Part shown: piece after piece, positions 8,141-15,395 of the stretch
How positions within the stretch are numbered: position 1 is the stretch's first letter
Layout of the letters: every line of letters starts with the position of its first letter
DNA from: an uncultured Oscillospiraceae bacterium
GTDB lineage: Bacteria; Bacillota; Clostridia; Oscillospirales; Oscillospiraceae
Direction of reading: 5' to 3'
Length of the DNA: 31,139 bases
Assembly (NCBI GenBank): GCA_910579725.1
Contig: CAJTUD010000010.1
Span: forward strand, 22,039-53,177
Position numbers and translations under genes: made by a program
The notes under the pieces: generated by a model
Databases searched by the model: none
Told to the model about the DNA's origin: nothing
What the model saw: only the letters and a program-made list of their open reading frames with translations

Positions 8141-8384
8141 TTGCTTTCCAACGATCTTGCGGTACCACTCTTTTTGCCGCCGGAGGCGGCCGCTCAGCGT
8201 GACTAACATCACTTCCCCTCATAACGGCGGGGTTCCGTCCGTCCTATTGGAGAGATTCCCTCGTTCAGACCGGCCGCTCCGGGGTGACTGACGCAAATCG
8301 TCCCTCCGCCGGCTCGCACCGTCCGCCGGCTCTCTGAAGCGGGAGCAGATCTGCTTTTTCCCCATCGCTGCGTTTCTATATGAT
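8141..8384 (-). promoter_or_regulatory. T-box leader riboswitch of the ilv operon
   Basis: The minus strand contains the T-box core GAGTGGTACCGC (8157-8168), matching the family consensus. Upstream is a Stem I with the typical distal segment (AGAGAGCCGG then GGTGCGAGCC). Uncharged tRNA binding to Stem I and to the T-box bulge would stabilise the antiterminator and allow transcription of ilvB onward. A 7-bp helix pairs GCAGATC (8348-8354) with GATTTGC (8293-8299). It frames an internal loop whose 3' side reads GTCAGTCA, so the specifier codon may be GTC (valine). The overall class is certain; the specifier is inferred from hand folding. Confidence 0.9.
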
Positions 8385-8389
8385 TGTTT

Positions 8390-8417
8390 ATTATATCATG
8401 GTTTCTGTAATTGTCAA
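8390..8417 (-). promoter_or_regulatory. Consensus sigma-A promoter of the ilv operon
   Basis: The minus strand reads TTGACA (8412-8417), a 16-bp spacer and TATAAT (8390-8395). Both boxes are perfect. The predicted start near 8383 gives a leader of about 290 nt, right for a T-box. A strong constitutive promoter with attenuation downstream is the usual design. Confidence 0.9.
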
Positions 8418-8518
8418 GGTGGAAATCCGAGGATCTCTCCTGAGAAATGTGTTGCCGCGGTATCACCTCAGCAATTTTTGCAAAACCAGGTTGATTCGAT
8501 AATCACTGCGTGCCATAA

Positions 8519-8665
8519 TCAGTCCAGCAAAAAGACGCGGAAGTGCAGGCCGCCGGGCTGGAAAATGAAAGCGGAAGCATACAACCGCTGGTGGAAGCAA
8601 TAACAGCGGCAGAACTGACAAAAGCAAGGGGATATGAACTGGCAAAGTACGCAGAGGGCAAGTGA
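8519..8665 (+). pseudogene. Possible remnant of a plus-strand gene (3' end only)
   Basis: Between the ilv promoter and the AbrB-like gene a plus-strand frame of 48 codons after a TAA (8516-8518) ends at a TGA (8663-8665). It has coding-like composition, rich in Glu, Ala and Lys: VQQKDAEVQAAGLENESGSI, then a segment ending ARGYELAKYAEGK. It has no start codon or SD and looks like the C-terminal tail of a longer helical protein, perhaps phage-derived. I cannot name the family. Apart from this, 8418-8752 shows nothing clear. Confidence 0.3.
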
Positions 8666-8752
8666 ATGCGTGAAACAGGAAATCCAAGGGATTTGAGAAA
8701 CGCGCCGCCGGCTCCACTTCGGAGCAGGAGGAACCGCACCTCCGGTACTGCG

Positions 8753-9220
8753 TCAGAAAACAGGGATATTCCCAGCAAAATTTCTCTCTCTTTCCAGCAG
8801 AGGCCCCTTTGCGCCCATTGTAAAGGCAATGTCGCTGCTTCGGATGGACAGGAGCTGGCTTCCCGGAGATATTTCCAGAAAATTCATCATGTCCACGGAC
8901 AAAACAATTTTTCCATCCGCTGTAATACTGGTCCAGCAGTAAGACCGCCCCTTGTATGGAATAAACGCCCCGCATTCCGAAGAGCAGTGCAGCAGTTCAG
9001 GATTTTCAGTCAGAATATGTCCCAGCCTTGACGATTCCAGCAGTCCTTTTCGGGTGACGCAGAATCCGCCTGTGCTCTTACTGCCGGTAAAAAGATACAC
9101 CTTGCCCTCTTCTGTAATCCGATACTCCGCAATGGCCTGCGGAGGAATCTGAACAACGCCGTTTTCCTGAATAACTGACTTTCCAAAAATGAACTTACCG
9201 CCCTTGTTCATCTGCGGCAT
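8753..9220 (-). CDS. Uncharacterised protein with two AbrB-like halves
   Basis: A 155-residue protein of unknown function. Its two halves resemble each other. Residues 17-64 (IQENGVVQIPPQAIAEY, ending KGLLESS) align with 99-145 (ITADGKIVLSVDMMNFLEI, ending KGPLLERE), sharing the spacing of Gly, the I-x-x-G turn and the KG-x-LLE end. Each half looks like an AbrB/SpoVT swapped-hairpin unit, which would make the protein a built-in dimer able to bind DNA. This is inference from pattern only. The start was set at the ATG at 9220, which has SD GGGAGG 8 nt upstream; the frame continues 21 codons further without support. It has its own promoter at 9255-9283. Confidence 0.75.
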   Translation of the reverse strand: MPQMNKGGKFIFGKSVIQENGVVQIPPQAIAEYRITEEGKVYLFTGSKSTGGFCVTRKGLLESSRLGHILTENPELLHCSSECGAFIPYKGRSYCWTSITADGKIVLSVDMMNFLEISPGSQLLSIRSSDIAFTMGAKGPLLERERNFAGNIPVF

Positions 9221-9254
9221 ATTTATTACCTCCCTGCATTTGGTTTGCATACCG

Positions 9255-9283
9255 ACTTTATCACAGATACCGGCTCTTTGCAA
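9255..9283 (-). promoter_or_regulatory. Promoter of the AbrB-like gene
   Basis: The minus strand reads TTGCAA (9278-9283), 17 bp, TAAAGT (9255-9260). The boxes match sigma-A reasonably and lead to a short leader before the ATG at 9220. Confidence 0.55.
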
Positions 9284-9312
9284 CGCGCCCGACCAGCCCG
9301 CGGAGCAGCCGG

Positions 9313-9342
9313 AAAATGGCCCGCCTTCTGGCGGGCCATTTT
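9313..9342. terminator. Hairpin terminator after the Bce-type operon
   Basis: A perfect 13-bp stem (AAAATGGCCCGCC / GGCGGGCCATTTT) with a TTCT loop begins 2 nt past the stop of the 77-residue membrane protein. It has A and T runs at either end and could work on both strands; on the minus strand it ends the ABC transporter operon. Confidence 0.85.
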
Positions 9343-9343
9343 A

Positions 9344-9577
9344 TTATTGAAATGGAAACATTCCCATCACACTCATGCCGATCACGCATCCCGCGGCAGC
9401 CAACAGCGCCAGACCCGGTGCTCGCAGCAGCCATTCATAGTGCTTGGGCGCGATCTTCTGTCCGCCGGGGCTTCTCTTGTGAATCATCCACCACAGCGGG
9501 CGGCTGAAACCCACCAGCAGCGTTCCGGCCATTAAACTCAGCATCGCCAGCATCAGCGCAGTATCCACCCGATCCAT
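9344..9577 (-). CDS. Small two-helix membrane protein
   Basis: A 77-residue protein with two hydrophobic segments, about residues 6-24 and 51-73. A basic, Trp-containing loop joins them (RPLWWMIHKRS, then KIAPKHYEW). I do not recognise a family. The ATG has SD AAAGGAG, about 9 nt upstream. It is the last gene of the minus-strand unit that starts with the Bce-type ATPase, and a terminator follows directly. The position suggests a role tied to the transporter, such as an accessory membrane subunit, but that rests on context alone. Confidence 0.75.
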   Translation of the reverse strand: MDRVDTALMLAMLSLMAGTLLVGFSRPLWWMIHKRSPGGQKIAPKHYEWLLRAPGLALLAAAGCVIGMSVMGMFPFQ

Positions 9578-9617
9578 TTATCAACGCTCCTTTCCAAATC
9601 CTTGAAGATTCGCCTTT

Positions 9618-9704
9618 TTACGCTTCTACCTTCTGCCGCAGCCATCTCAGCAGAGCGCCCAGCCCCAGAGCAGCCAGCAGCAGGAAAATAATGCCTTTCT
9701 TCAT
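9618..9704 (-). CDS. 28-residue membrane miniprotein
   Basis: A very short gene: one hydrophobic helix (MKKGIIFLLLAALGLGALL) followed by a basic tail RWLRQKVEA. The ATG is preceded by AGAGGTGA at good distance, an SD as strong as that of the large genes around it. It starts 5 nt after the permease stop and is followed by the 77-residue membrane protein. The helix-plus-basic-tail layout is typical of small regulatory peptides that sit on membrane transporters. No function can be assigned from sequence. Confidence 0.6.
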   Translation of the reverse strand: MKKGIIFLLLAALGLGALLRWLRQKVEA

Positions 9705-9709
9705 GTGAT

Positions 9710-11782
9710 TCACCTCTCTACGATTTTGTAGTACGTCCGGGCCGTCAGCACATACACGACGCCATAGGCAACAAAGAACACCAATACGGTCCCCAACGTG
9801 CACAGGGCCGTCAGAGTTGTATTGTGGATATAGAACATGGTCAGCAGCTTCTCCACCATGTTGAAGTCAAAAACAATGTGGATAGAAGCCACCACGATGG
9901 GCAGGAAAAACACCGTCAGGATCTGACTGTGGATGCTCCGCTTGACCTCGCCCCGGCTGAGGCCCACCTTCTGCATGATCTCAAAGCGGTCCTTGTCCTC
10001 GTAGCCCTCGGAGATCTGCTTGTAGTAGATGATCAGCACCGTAGCCAGCAGGAATACGAACCCCAGAAACATCCCCAGGAACAAGAAACCTCCCGCCAAG
10101 CCGTAGGCATTTGCCGCGCCTTCACTGCGCGACTCCCAACGGCAGTACATCCAGGAACCGGTGCCCGCGTATACCTCTTCATACAGATTGGTTTCATAAT
10201 ACCCCTGCTGTATCTTGGCAAGCTCCTCAAGTTCCTCCTCTGTGGCGTCCACATCCAGATAGGCGTACCAGCGCATATCTGACCAGTTGTCTACATATGC
10301 CTCTGCCTGTCTGGCCCAGAGGTCGTTGATTACATTGTCCGGGACCACTATCGTTACCAGTCTGGTAATGTCGGGATTGAAATGAGGATTGTCCTTCAGG
10401 GTTTTCACAATACGGAAGGTAGACTCGCCCAGTTCTGTGCCCTCCTTGGGCACCATCCAGCGGATGCTCAGTTCGCCGCCCTTTACGTTGTATGCGGCGA
10501 TCTCGTCCGGAGCGAGATCCAGCGTCTCACCGGTAGCGGCGGTATAATTGCTCTCAGTGATGCAGGTGATCAGTACGACCTCTTGGGCGGAGGCGTTGAA
10601 GCGGTCTGTGGTATATACTCCATCGGAAATCATTCCTGCGCCAAAACTCAGATCATAGCTGGTTTGAACGTTCCTCACCGCCGCACCCTGTTTCTCAATA
10701 AAGCCGGTAATTCCCTCCAGCATGGCGTCAGGGTCGAAAGGAGCCCAGTCCTCCTCCCCCTCCACAGGCTGGGGATAATATCGGACCTCAACGGTGATAT
10801 CTCCTGGATACTGTTCCCGGATGACCTGATCCGTCCCCAGGTACAGGGACAGGGTTCCGGAGAGCATCACCATCACCATGGTACACAGAATGCAGATGTT
10901 GGCAAGGCCCACGGCATTCTGCTTCATCCGGTAGAGCATCCCGGACACACCGATGAAGTGACTGGTCTGGTAATAAAATTTCTTGTTCTTCCGCAGAGCC
11001 TTCAGAATAAAGATGCTTACGGCTGTGAACAGGCAGTAGGTACCGATGATAACCAGCCCCACCGCCAGAAAATAGGTCACGATGGCGTCTATGCCGGTCC
11101 GGGTGGTAACGGCGATATAGTATCCGGCGCCCAGGGATGCGATACCCAGCAAAGTCATGATCCACTTGGTTCTGGGCTCCCGCTCGCCCACATTGCCGCC
11201 GCGGAGAAGCTCAATGGGCTTGGAGACCCGGACCTTGTTCAGATTCACCAACAGCGTCACGCCCAGCAGGAACAGGAACATCACCGCCGTCCAGGCCATG
11301 CCGTCCCAGCTGATATAGAACCCGAGGGGAACGGGCATCCCCAGCATCTGATGGAGGATAAGACTGACCAGCTTGTGAAAGATCAAACCCGTCACAATGC
11401 CGCCGCCAATGCCCAGCACGCCGATATATACTGTTTCAATAACCAGCACCACAGCGATGTGCCCCTTGCCCATACCCAGGATGTTGTAGAGGCCCAACTC
11501 CTTTTTCCTCTGCCTCATGAGAAAGCCGTTGATATACAGCACAAATATGGCGGAGAACAGGAAGGCGATCACCTGACCGATATTCATGAAAACGGTCACA
11601 TACATATACCCGTTGGGCCGACCAGGGACGATGTCCTTCATGCCGGGGTCCCGGCACAAAGCGGACATGATATAGATGGCGGCCACGTCCCCCAGCAGGG
11701 CCAGGATATAGGGAAAATAGAACTTCCGGTTGTTGCGGACGCTCTGGAAGGCCAGCTTGGGATAGAGGCTGGAGTTACGCAT
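9710..11782 (-). CDS. FtsX-type ABC transporter permease (BceB-like)
   Basis: Membrane subunit of a Bce-type antimicrobial-peptide resistance or sensing ABC transporter. It has 690 residues. The N-terminal half holds about seven hydrophobic segments, including an FtsX region around residues 60-170 (ELGLYNILGMGKGHIAVVLV). A large outside domain of roughly 220 residues follows (about 340-565), then three more segments at the end. That layout, about ten helices with one big extracytoplasmic domain before the last three, is the BceB pattern. The ATG at 11782 has SD GGAGGTGA, 5 nt away, and overlaps the ATPase stop by 8 nt; an in-frame GTG lies 9 nt further out. Substrate unknown; peptide antibiotics such as bacitracin-like or lantibiotic compounds are the family expectation. 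Confidence 0.9.
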   Translation of the reverse strand: MRNSSLYPKLAFQSVRNNRKFYFPYILALLGDVAAIYIMSALCRDPGMKDIVPGRPNGYMYVTVFMNIGQVIAFLFSAIFVLYINGFLMRQRKKELGLYNILGMGKGHIAVVLVIETVYIGVLGIGGGIVTGLIFHKLVSLILHQMLGMPVPLGFYISWDGMAWTAVMFLFLLGVTLLVNLNKVRVSKPIELLRGGNVGEREPRTKWIMTLLGIASLGAGYYIAVTTRTGIDAIVTYFLAVGLVIIGTYCLFTAVSIFILKALRKNKKFYYQTSHFIGVSGMLYRMKQNAVGLANICILCTMVMVMLSGTLSLYLGTDQVIREQYPGDITVEVRYYPQPVEGEEDWAPFDPDAMLEGITGFIEKQGAAVRNVQTSYDLSFGAGMISDGVYTTDRFNASAQEVVLITCITESNYTAATGETLDLAPDEIAAYNVKGGELSIRWMVPKEGTELGESTFRIVKTLKDNPHFNPDITRLVTIVVPDNVINDLWARQAEAYVDNWSDMRWYAYLDVDATEEELEELAKIQQGYYETNLYEEVYAGTGSWMYCRWESRSEGAANAYGLAGGFLFLGMFLGFVFLLATVLIIYYKQISEGYEDKDRFEIMQKVGLSRGEVKRSIHSQILTVFFLPIVVASIHIVFDFNMVEKLLTMFYIHNTTLTALCTLGTVLVFFVAYGVVYVLTARTYYKIVER

Positions 11783-12542
11783 CTTCCTCACCTCCGGCAG
11801 CCAGCAGGGTCAGTGTGTCAGAGATCTTCTGGTACATCTCTTCGGTGGAGCTGACGCCCTTGTAGATCTGGTGGAATACTTCGCCGTCCCGGATGAACAG
11901 AACCCGCTTGGCATGGCTGGCGGCCTTGGTGGAGTGAGTGACCATGAGGATGGTCTGTCCCTCGCCGTTTACCTGATCGAAGAGATTGAGCAGGCTGTCG
12001 GTGGCCTTGCTGTCCAGTGCGCCGGTAGGCTCGTCGGCCAGGACAATCCTCGGCTCTGTAATCAGCGCCCGGGCCACAGCCACCCGCTGCTTCTGGCCTC
12101 CGGAAACCTCATAGGGGTACTTTTTCAGCAGCGTGTCGATGCCCAGCCGCCGGGCCAGGGGCAGCAGCCGGTTCTCCATCTCCCGATAGGTACGTCCCGC
12201 CAGCACCAAGGGGAGGAGGATGTTGTCCTGGATGGAGAAGGTGTCCAGCAGGTTGAAGTCCTGAAACACAAATCCCAGATGGTCCCGGCGGAAGGCGGCG
12301 ATGTCCTTCTCCTTGATGGCGACGATGTTCTTCCCGTCCAGAAGCACCTGTCCGCTGGTGGGTTTGTCCAAGGCAGCGAGAATGTTCAGCAGGGTGGTCT
12401 TGCCGGAGCCGGACTCCCCCATGATGGCGACATACTCGCCGGGCTCTACAGCAAAATTGACGTTGGTCAGGGCTTGCACCTGTTGTCCACCAAAACGGGT
12501 CGTATAAATTTTCTTTAAATCACTGACTTGCAGGATCGGCAT
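11775..12542 (-). CDS. ABC transporter ATPase (BceA-like)
   Basis: ATP-binding subunit that pairs with the overlapping permease gene. It has 255 residues with Walker A GESGSGKT (42-49), Q-loop VFQDFNLL (from about 92), ABC signature VSGGQ (146-150), Walker B IVLADE (166-171) and the D-loop ALD. It belongs to the MacB/LolD/BceA group. The ATG has SD AAGGAGG, 8 nt upstream. The C-terminal tail of about 30 residues after the core (SSTEEMYQKISDTLTLLAAG) is longer than a minimal ATPase domain and ends in an acidic EEDA. The gene heads an operon with the permease and two small membrane proteins and lies behind a BceR-like inverted repeat. Confidence 0.93.
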   Translation of the reverse strand: MPILQVSDLKKIYTTRFGGQQVQALTNVNFAVEPGEYVAIMGESGSGKTTLLNILAALDKPTSGQVLLDGKNIVAIKEKDIAAFRRDHLGFVFQDFNLLDTFSIQDNILLPLVLAGRTYREMENRLLPLARRLGIDTLLKKYPYEVSGGQKQRVAVARALITEPRIVLADEPTGALDSKATDSLLNLFDQVNGEGQTILMVTHSTKAASHAKRVLFIRDGEVFHQIYKGVSSTEEMYQKISDTLTLLAAGGEEDA

Positions 12543-12575
12543 GATGATTTCCTCCTTGGATTTGTTTGCAGGCTT

Positions 12576-12581
12576 ATTATA
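12576..12581 (-). promoter_or_regulatory. -10 box of the Bce-type operon
   Basis: TATAAT on the minus strand, 34 nt before the ATPase start codon. The -35 region at the right distance (near 12598-12604, TGGAACA) is poor, which fits a promoter that needs an activator bound upstream. Confidence 0.6.
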
Positions 12582-12611
12582 CCGGATTCAGACGCCGTGT
12601 TCCATCGCTTT

Positions 12612-12651
12612 ACCTTACAAAACGACGGGAAAGCTTACATTGACGTAAGGT
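12612..12651. promoter_or_regulatory. Candidate BceR-type operator
   Basis: The palindrome CTTACATTGACGTAAG (12634-12649) reads as TTACA, 4 nt and CGTAA, one mismatch from the TNACA-N4-TGTAA motif reported for BceR-like regulators. A further arm, ACCTTACA at 12612-12619, pairs with the outer GTAAGGT. The core lies about 55-70 bp upstream of the -10 box, where an activating response regulator would be expected. Confidence 0.5.
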
Positions 12652-12677
12652 TCCATCTGCCGTCCGCCGATTCCGTC

Positions 12678-12701
12678 AAAAAGGCGGAGGCAGCCTCCGC
12701 C
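12678..12701 (-). terminator. Terminator of the SLH/WG-repeat gene
   Basis: On the minus strand GGCGGAGG, CTG, CCTCCGCC is followed by TTTTT. It lies 24 nt past the stop of the SLH protein gene and before the Bce-type operon control region. Confidence 0.85.
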
Positions 12702-12724
12702 GCCTCCGCAAGATGATACATGTT

Positions 12725-14665
12725 TCAGTCCCTCGACAGGTACCGGTACAGGAATGTGACAATCTGTCCCCGACTGCAAATCTCCTGGGGCGCAAAATAC
12801 GTTCCTCCGCTTCCTGAAGTAACGCCCGCATCCACCGCCCAAGCCACCGCCCAGGAATAGGGCGCATCCCAGGGAACGTCGGCAAAATGGGCCAGATGTC
12901 CCATGGGCGAACCTGCCAGACGCCACAGGTAGCTCACCGCCATACTGCGGCTGCACAGCGCCGCCGCACCAAAAACATCTCCCTCCACGAGACCGTACTC
13001 ATAGGCCCACATCGCCGCCTGATAGTAATAGTGGTTGGGGGTAACGTCGGTAAAGGGGTTTTCCTCCACCGCAGCCTCGGGCCGGCCCATGGCCCGCCAC
13101 AGGAAGGTCAGAATCTCCCCTACCGTACAGGACTTGTCCGGGGAGAACTGCCCGCCGCCGGTGCCTGTAATTACGTCGTGATCCGTGGCCCAGGTCACTG
13201 CTTCTGCATACCATGCATCCGCCGGCACATCTGTGAAGGTGCCTACTTCCACCCGCATGCCATCCGGCGTGGCCTGCCGGGCCGCGATTACCTCCGCCGT
13301 CTCGTAAACCCGCCACAGGTTCCCTCGTTTCAGCCAAAGATAGCCGTCCCAGTGGAAGGCGTTGTCATAGGAAAAGGGTACCAGCTCCCCGCCTTCACTG
13401 TCATATATGCCGTACAGGCCATCCGCCTGCCGCAACGCCGTCACACCACCGCTGAAGGGTCGGCCCTCTGCGGCCTCCACGGTGAACAGCGTTCTGCCCC
13501 ACCGGTCCACAGCGTTAAGCCGTCCGTTCCGCCGGGCCAGGGCCACGCCTTCCCGGAAAGCTCCCGCCTCTTCATAGAGGAAGCCCGTCACCGCCCTGCC
13601 GTTCAAATCCACATACGCCCACGCGCCGTCCCGGCAGACCGCGGCCATGCCCTCTTCATAGGACTGCACCGCATCATATTCCAGGGGAACCGCTTCACTT
13701 CCCTCGGGATTGACAAAGCCCCACAGAATGCCGCCCTCCTCGCTGCGGATGCTGACAGCCGCCATGCCGTCACCGGAAAAGGCAGCCGCCGATGCGTAGA
13801 CACCGCTCACCGCCGTCTCGCCCCGCTCATCCCGATAGCCCCAGCAATCGGAAGAGGGCAGGAAATACCGGGTCGGTCCCGCGCCGTCCACTACCCACTC
13901 TCCCTCCGCCGCCACAGCCACCCGGCCATAGCGATAGCCTTCGGTAAAATCCACGTAGGCATCTGTCAAAACAAAGAGCTCCCGGCCCAAATCGTCAATA
14001 ACCAGATAGCACAGCGTCGTTTCCCTCTCCGGCTCGCCCGTTTCCACCGGCACAAGGGGCTCCTCCGCCGGATCAGTTGGACCAGCGTCCCCGCCGGCCT
14101 GTGGCTCCTCCGCTTCTATCTGACGCCGGATGGGCAGAATCGCCCGCCCTTCGCTGAAACGGACGGTTTCCCCTTCCAGCACCTCAGCCTCCGGGAAGGA
14201 GGCCAGCTCCCGGCCCAGCTCATCCAGCAGAACCAGCACGCCGGAAACCGCGTCCACCGCAAAGGCCCGTCCCTCGGAATAGGGGAACGCCCTGCTGTAT
14301 TTCATGGGAACCACCTGCGTTCCACCGGTGTCCACATAACCGAACCGGCCTCCCCGCAGCACCCGGACCGTTCCGCCCCCGGCGGCTCTTACCCGCTCCC
14401 ATTCACCTGAGAGAGACACCGCAGCCATACCGCCGCTGAATTCTCCCACGGCAGCGTATTCGGGCGCCACCAGCTGGATGCCGTCCGCCCGGTAAAATCC
14501 ATACCGGCCCTCTGTCCGCACCGTATATATGCCGGTCTCCTGACTGTAGGCGGTGACATCGTCCACCCGCAGATCCACCAGCTCTTCCACCGCCCCAAAA
14601 GCGGGGAGCGCCAGTCCCAGGCACAGCAGACAGCCCAAAGCAAGAGCAAGCAATTTCCTTTTCAT
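12725..14665 (-). CDS. Secreted WG-repeat protein with three SLH domains
   Basis: Predicted cell-surface protein of 646 residues. A signal peptide covers about residues 1-24 (MKRK, hydrophobic core, LPAFGA cleavage). The middle, about 45-445, has around seven degenerate WG-type repeats, seen as aromatic-Gly pairs followed by D-x-x-G and VP-x-x-Y (for example FGYVDTGGTQVVPMKY at 108). They are interrupted near 180-215 by an acidic, Pro-rich linker. Three SLH domains end the protein (about 477-528, 537-588 and 593-646), which would anchor it to cell-wall polymer. The ATG has a fair SD (AAAGGA) and a promoter at 14732-14760. WG repeats probably form a beta-rich binding surface; the ligand is unknown. 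Confidence 0.88.
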   Translation of the reverse strand: MKRKLLALALGCLLCLGLALPAFGAVEELVDLRVDDVTAYSQETGIYTVRTEGRYGFYRADGIQLVAPEYAAVGEFSGGMAAVSLSGEWERVRAAGGGTVRVLRGGRFGYVDTGGTQVVPMKYSRAFPYSEGRAFAVDAVSGVLVLLDELGRELASFPEAEVLEGETVRFSEGRAILPIRRQIEAEEPQAGGDAGPTDPAEEPLVPVETGEPERETTLCYLVIDDLGRELFVLTDAYVDFTEGYRYGRVAVAAEGEWVVDGAGPTRYFLPSSDCWGYRDERGETAVSGVYASAAAFSGDGMAAVSIRSEEGGILWGFVNPEGSEAVPLEYDAVQSYEEGMAAVCRDGAWAYVDLNGRAVTGFLYEEAGAFREGVALARRNGRLNAVDRWGRTLFTVEAAEGRPFSGGVTALRQADGLYGIYDSEGGELVPFSYDNAFHWDGYLWLKRGNLWRVYETAEVIAARQATPDGMRVEVGTFTDVPADAWYAEAVTWATDHDVITGTGGGQFSPDKSCTVGEILTFLWRAMGRPEAAVEENPFTDVTPNHYYYQAAMWAYEYGLVEGDVFGAAALCSRSMAVSYLWRLAGSPMGHLAHFADVPWDAPYSWAVAWAVDAGVTSGSGGTYFAPQEICSRGQIVTFLYRYLSRD

Positions 14666-14731
14666 GATCGCATTCCTTTCCGGCTCAGCCGATTCCTATC
14701 GGGCGCAGCCGCCCGTTTCAACCTCACGCCA

Positions 14732-14760
14732 ATTTTAACCGATGCCGGAGGATATTGCAA
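14732..14760 (-). promoter_or_regulatory. Promoter of the SLH/WG-repeat gene
   Basis: Minus strand TTGCAA (14755-14760), 17 bp, TAAAAT (14732-14737), giving a leader of about 60 nt. Confidence 0.6.
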
Positions 14761-14803
14761 GCGCCGCGGAGCAATCGTAATGGAATTGTAACCGAACCGG
14801 CAG

Positions 14804-14837
14804 AAAAAAGCGCTCCAGCCCTGCCAGCTGGTGCGCT
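14804..14837 (-). terminator. Terminator of the prmA/YcxB-like unit
   Basis: On the minus strand AGCGCACCAGC pairs with GCTGGAGCGCT (one A-A mismatch) and is followed by TTTTTT. It is 31 nt past the YcxB-like stop codon. T residues on the other strand could let it work both ways. Confidence 0.85.
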
Positions 14838-14867
14838 TTTTCCCATTTTCTGCCGCTTTATGGCAAA

Positions 14868-15395
14868 CTATCCCTTCAATTCCAGCCGCTTGCGCTCCAC
14901 TACTGTACGGAAGATGGTTCTCAACTGCTCTGACTCCTCCTGGGCGTCCTCCATCTGACGCTTTGGCAGAATCCACGCCTGCTGCTCCGAGAGAAACAGA
15001 TAAAACGCTTTCCGGGTCTCCCGTACCCGCAGAAGGTTTTCAAAGGCCAACCGCGCCTTTTTCTTCCCTACGGTCACGTGCACGCCAAAGCCGTTAATTT
15101 CCGTCTCCTGAATGTAGGACTCCCGGCCGGACCGGCGGATCTGCTCCTTCACCTTCTGCCGGGTGGAAACGACCAATACCAACGCGGCCATTCCCGCCGC
15201 CGCCAGCGCCGCTCCCACTGTCAGCGCCGCCCGAAGCGGCATGGGCAGCGCGGTTCTCATCATATACATCACCGCCGCCAGTGCGCCCACCCCACCAAAC
15301 CCCAGCAATCCCTTCCACCAGTGCTTCAGCGTCAGAGAGATGTAGAAATCCTGGGTTTCTCTTACTCCTATGGTAAAATCACAGCGATATGGCAT
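14868..15395 (-). CDS. YcxB-like membrane protein
   Basis: A 175-residue protein with the YcxB-like layout: a short N-terminal strand region, two membrane helices (about 30-50 and 55-76), and a cytoplasmic C-terminal domain rich in basic residues and strands (GFGVHVTVGKKKARLAFENL). The biochemical role of the family is not known. The ATG has an SD (AAAGGAGAG) inside the end of prmA, and the two genes overlap by 17 nt, so expression is probably coupled. The C-terminus ends RKRLELKG just before the terminator. Confidence 0.75.
   Translation of the reverse strand: MPYRCDFTIGVRETQDFYISLTLKHWWKGLLGFGGVGALAAVMYMMRTALPMPLRAALTVGAALAAAGMAALVLVVSTRQKVKEQIRRSGRESYIQETEINGFGVHVTVGKKKARLAFENLLRVRETRKAFYLFLSEQQAWILPKRQMEDAQEESEQLRTIFRTVVERKRLELKG

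Noticed and set aside
8209..8466. 85-codon minus-strand frame upstream of ilvB
   Set aside because: It lies inside the T-box leader and promoter region; the RNA structure explains this stretch.
8463..8975. 170-codon minus-strand frame overlapping the AbrB-like gene
   Set aside because: It overlaps the AbrB-like gene in another frame, with no SD and no recognisable domain.
10382..11854. 490-codon plus-strand frame across the permease
   Set aside because: Antisense to a well-supported BceB-like permease; the translation is low-complexity, rich in His, Gln and Gly.
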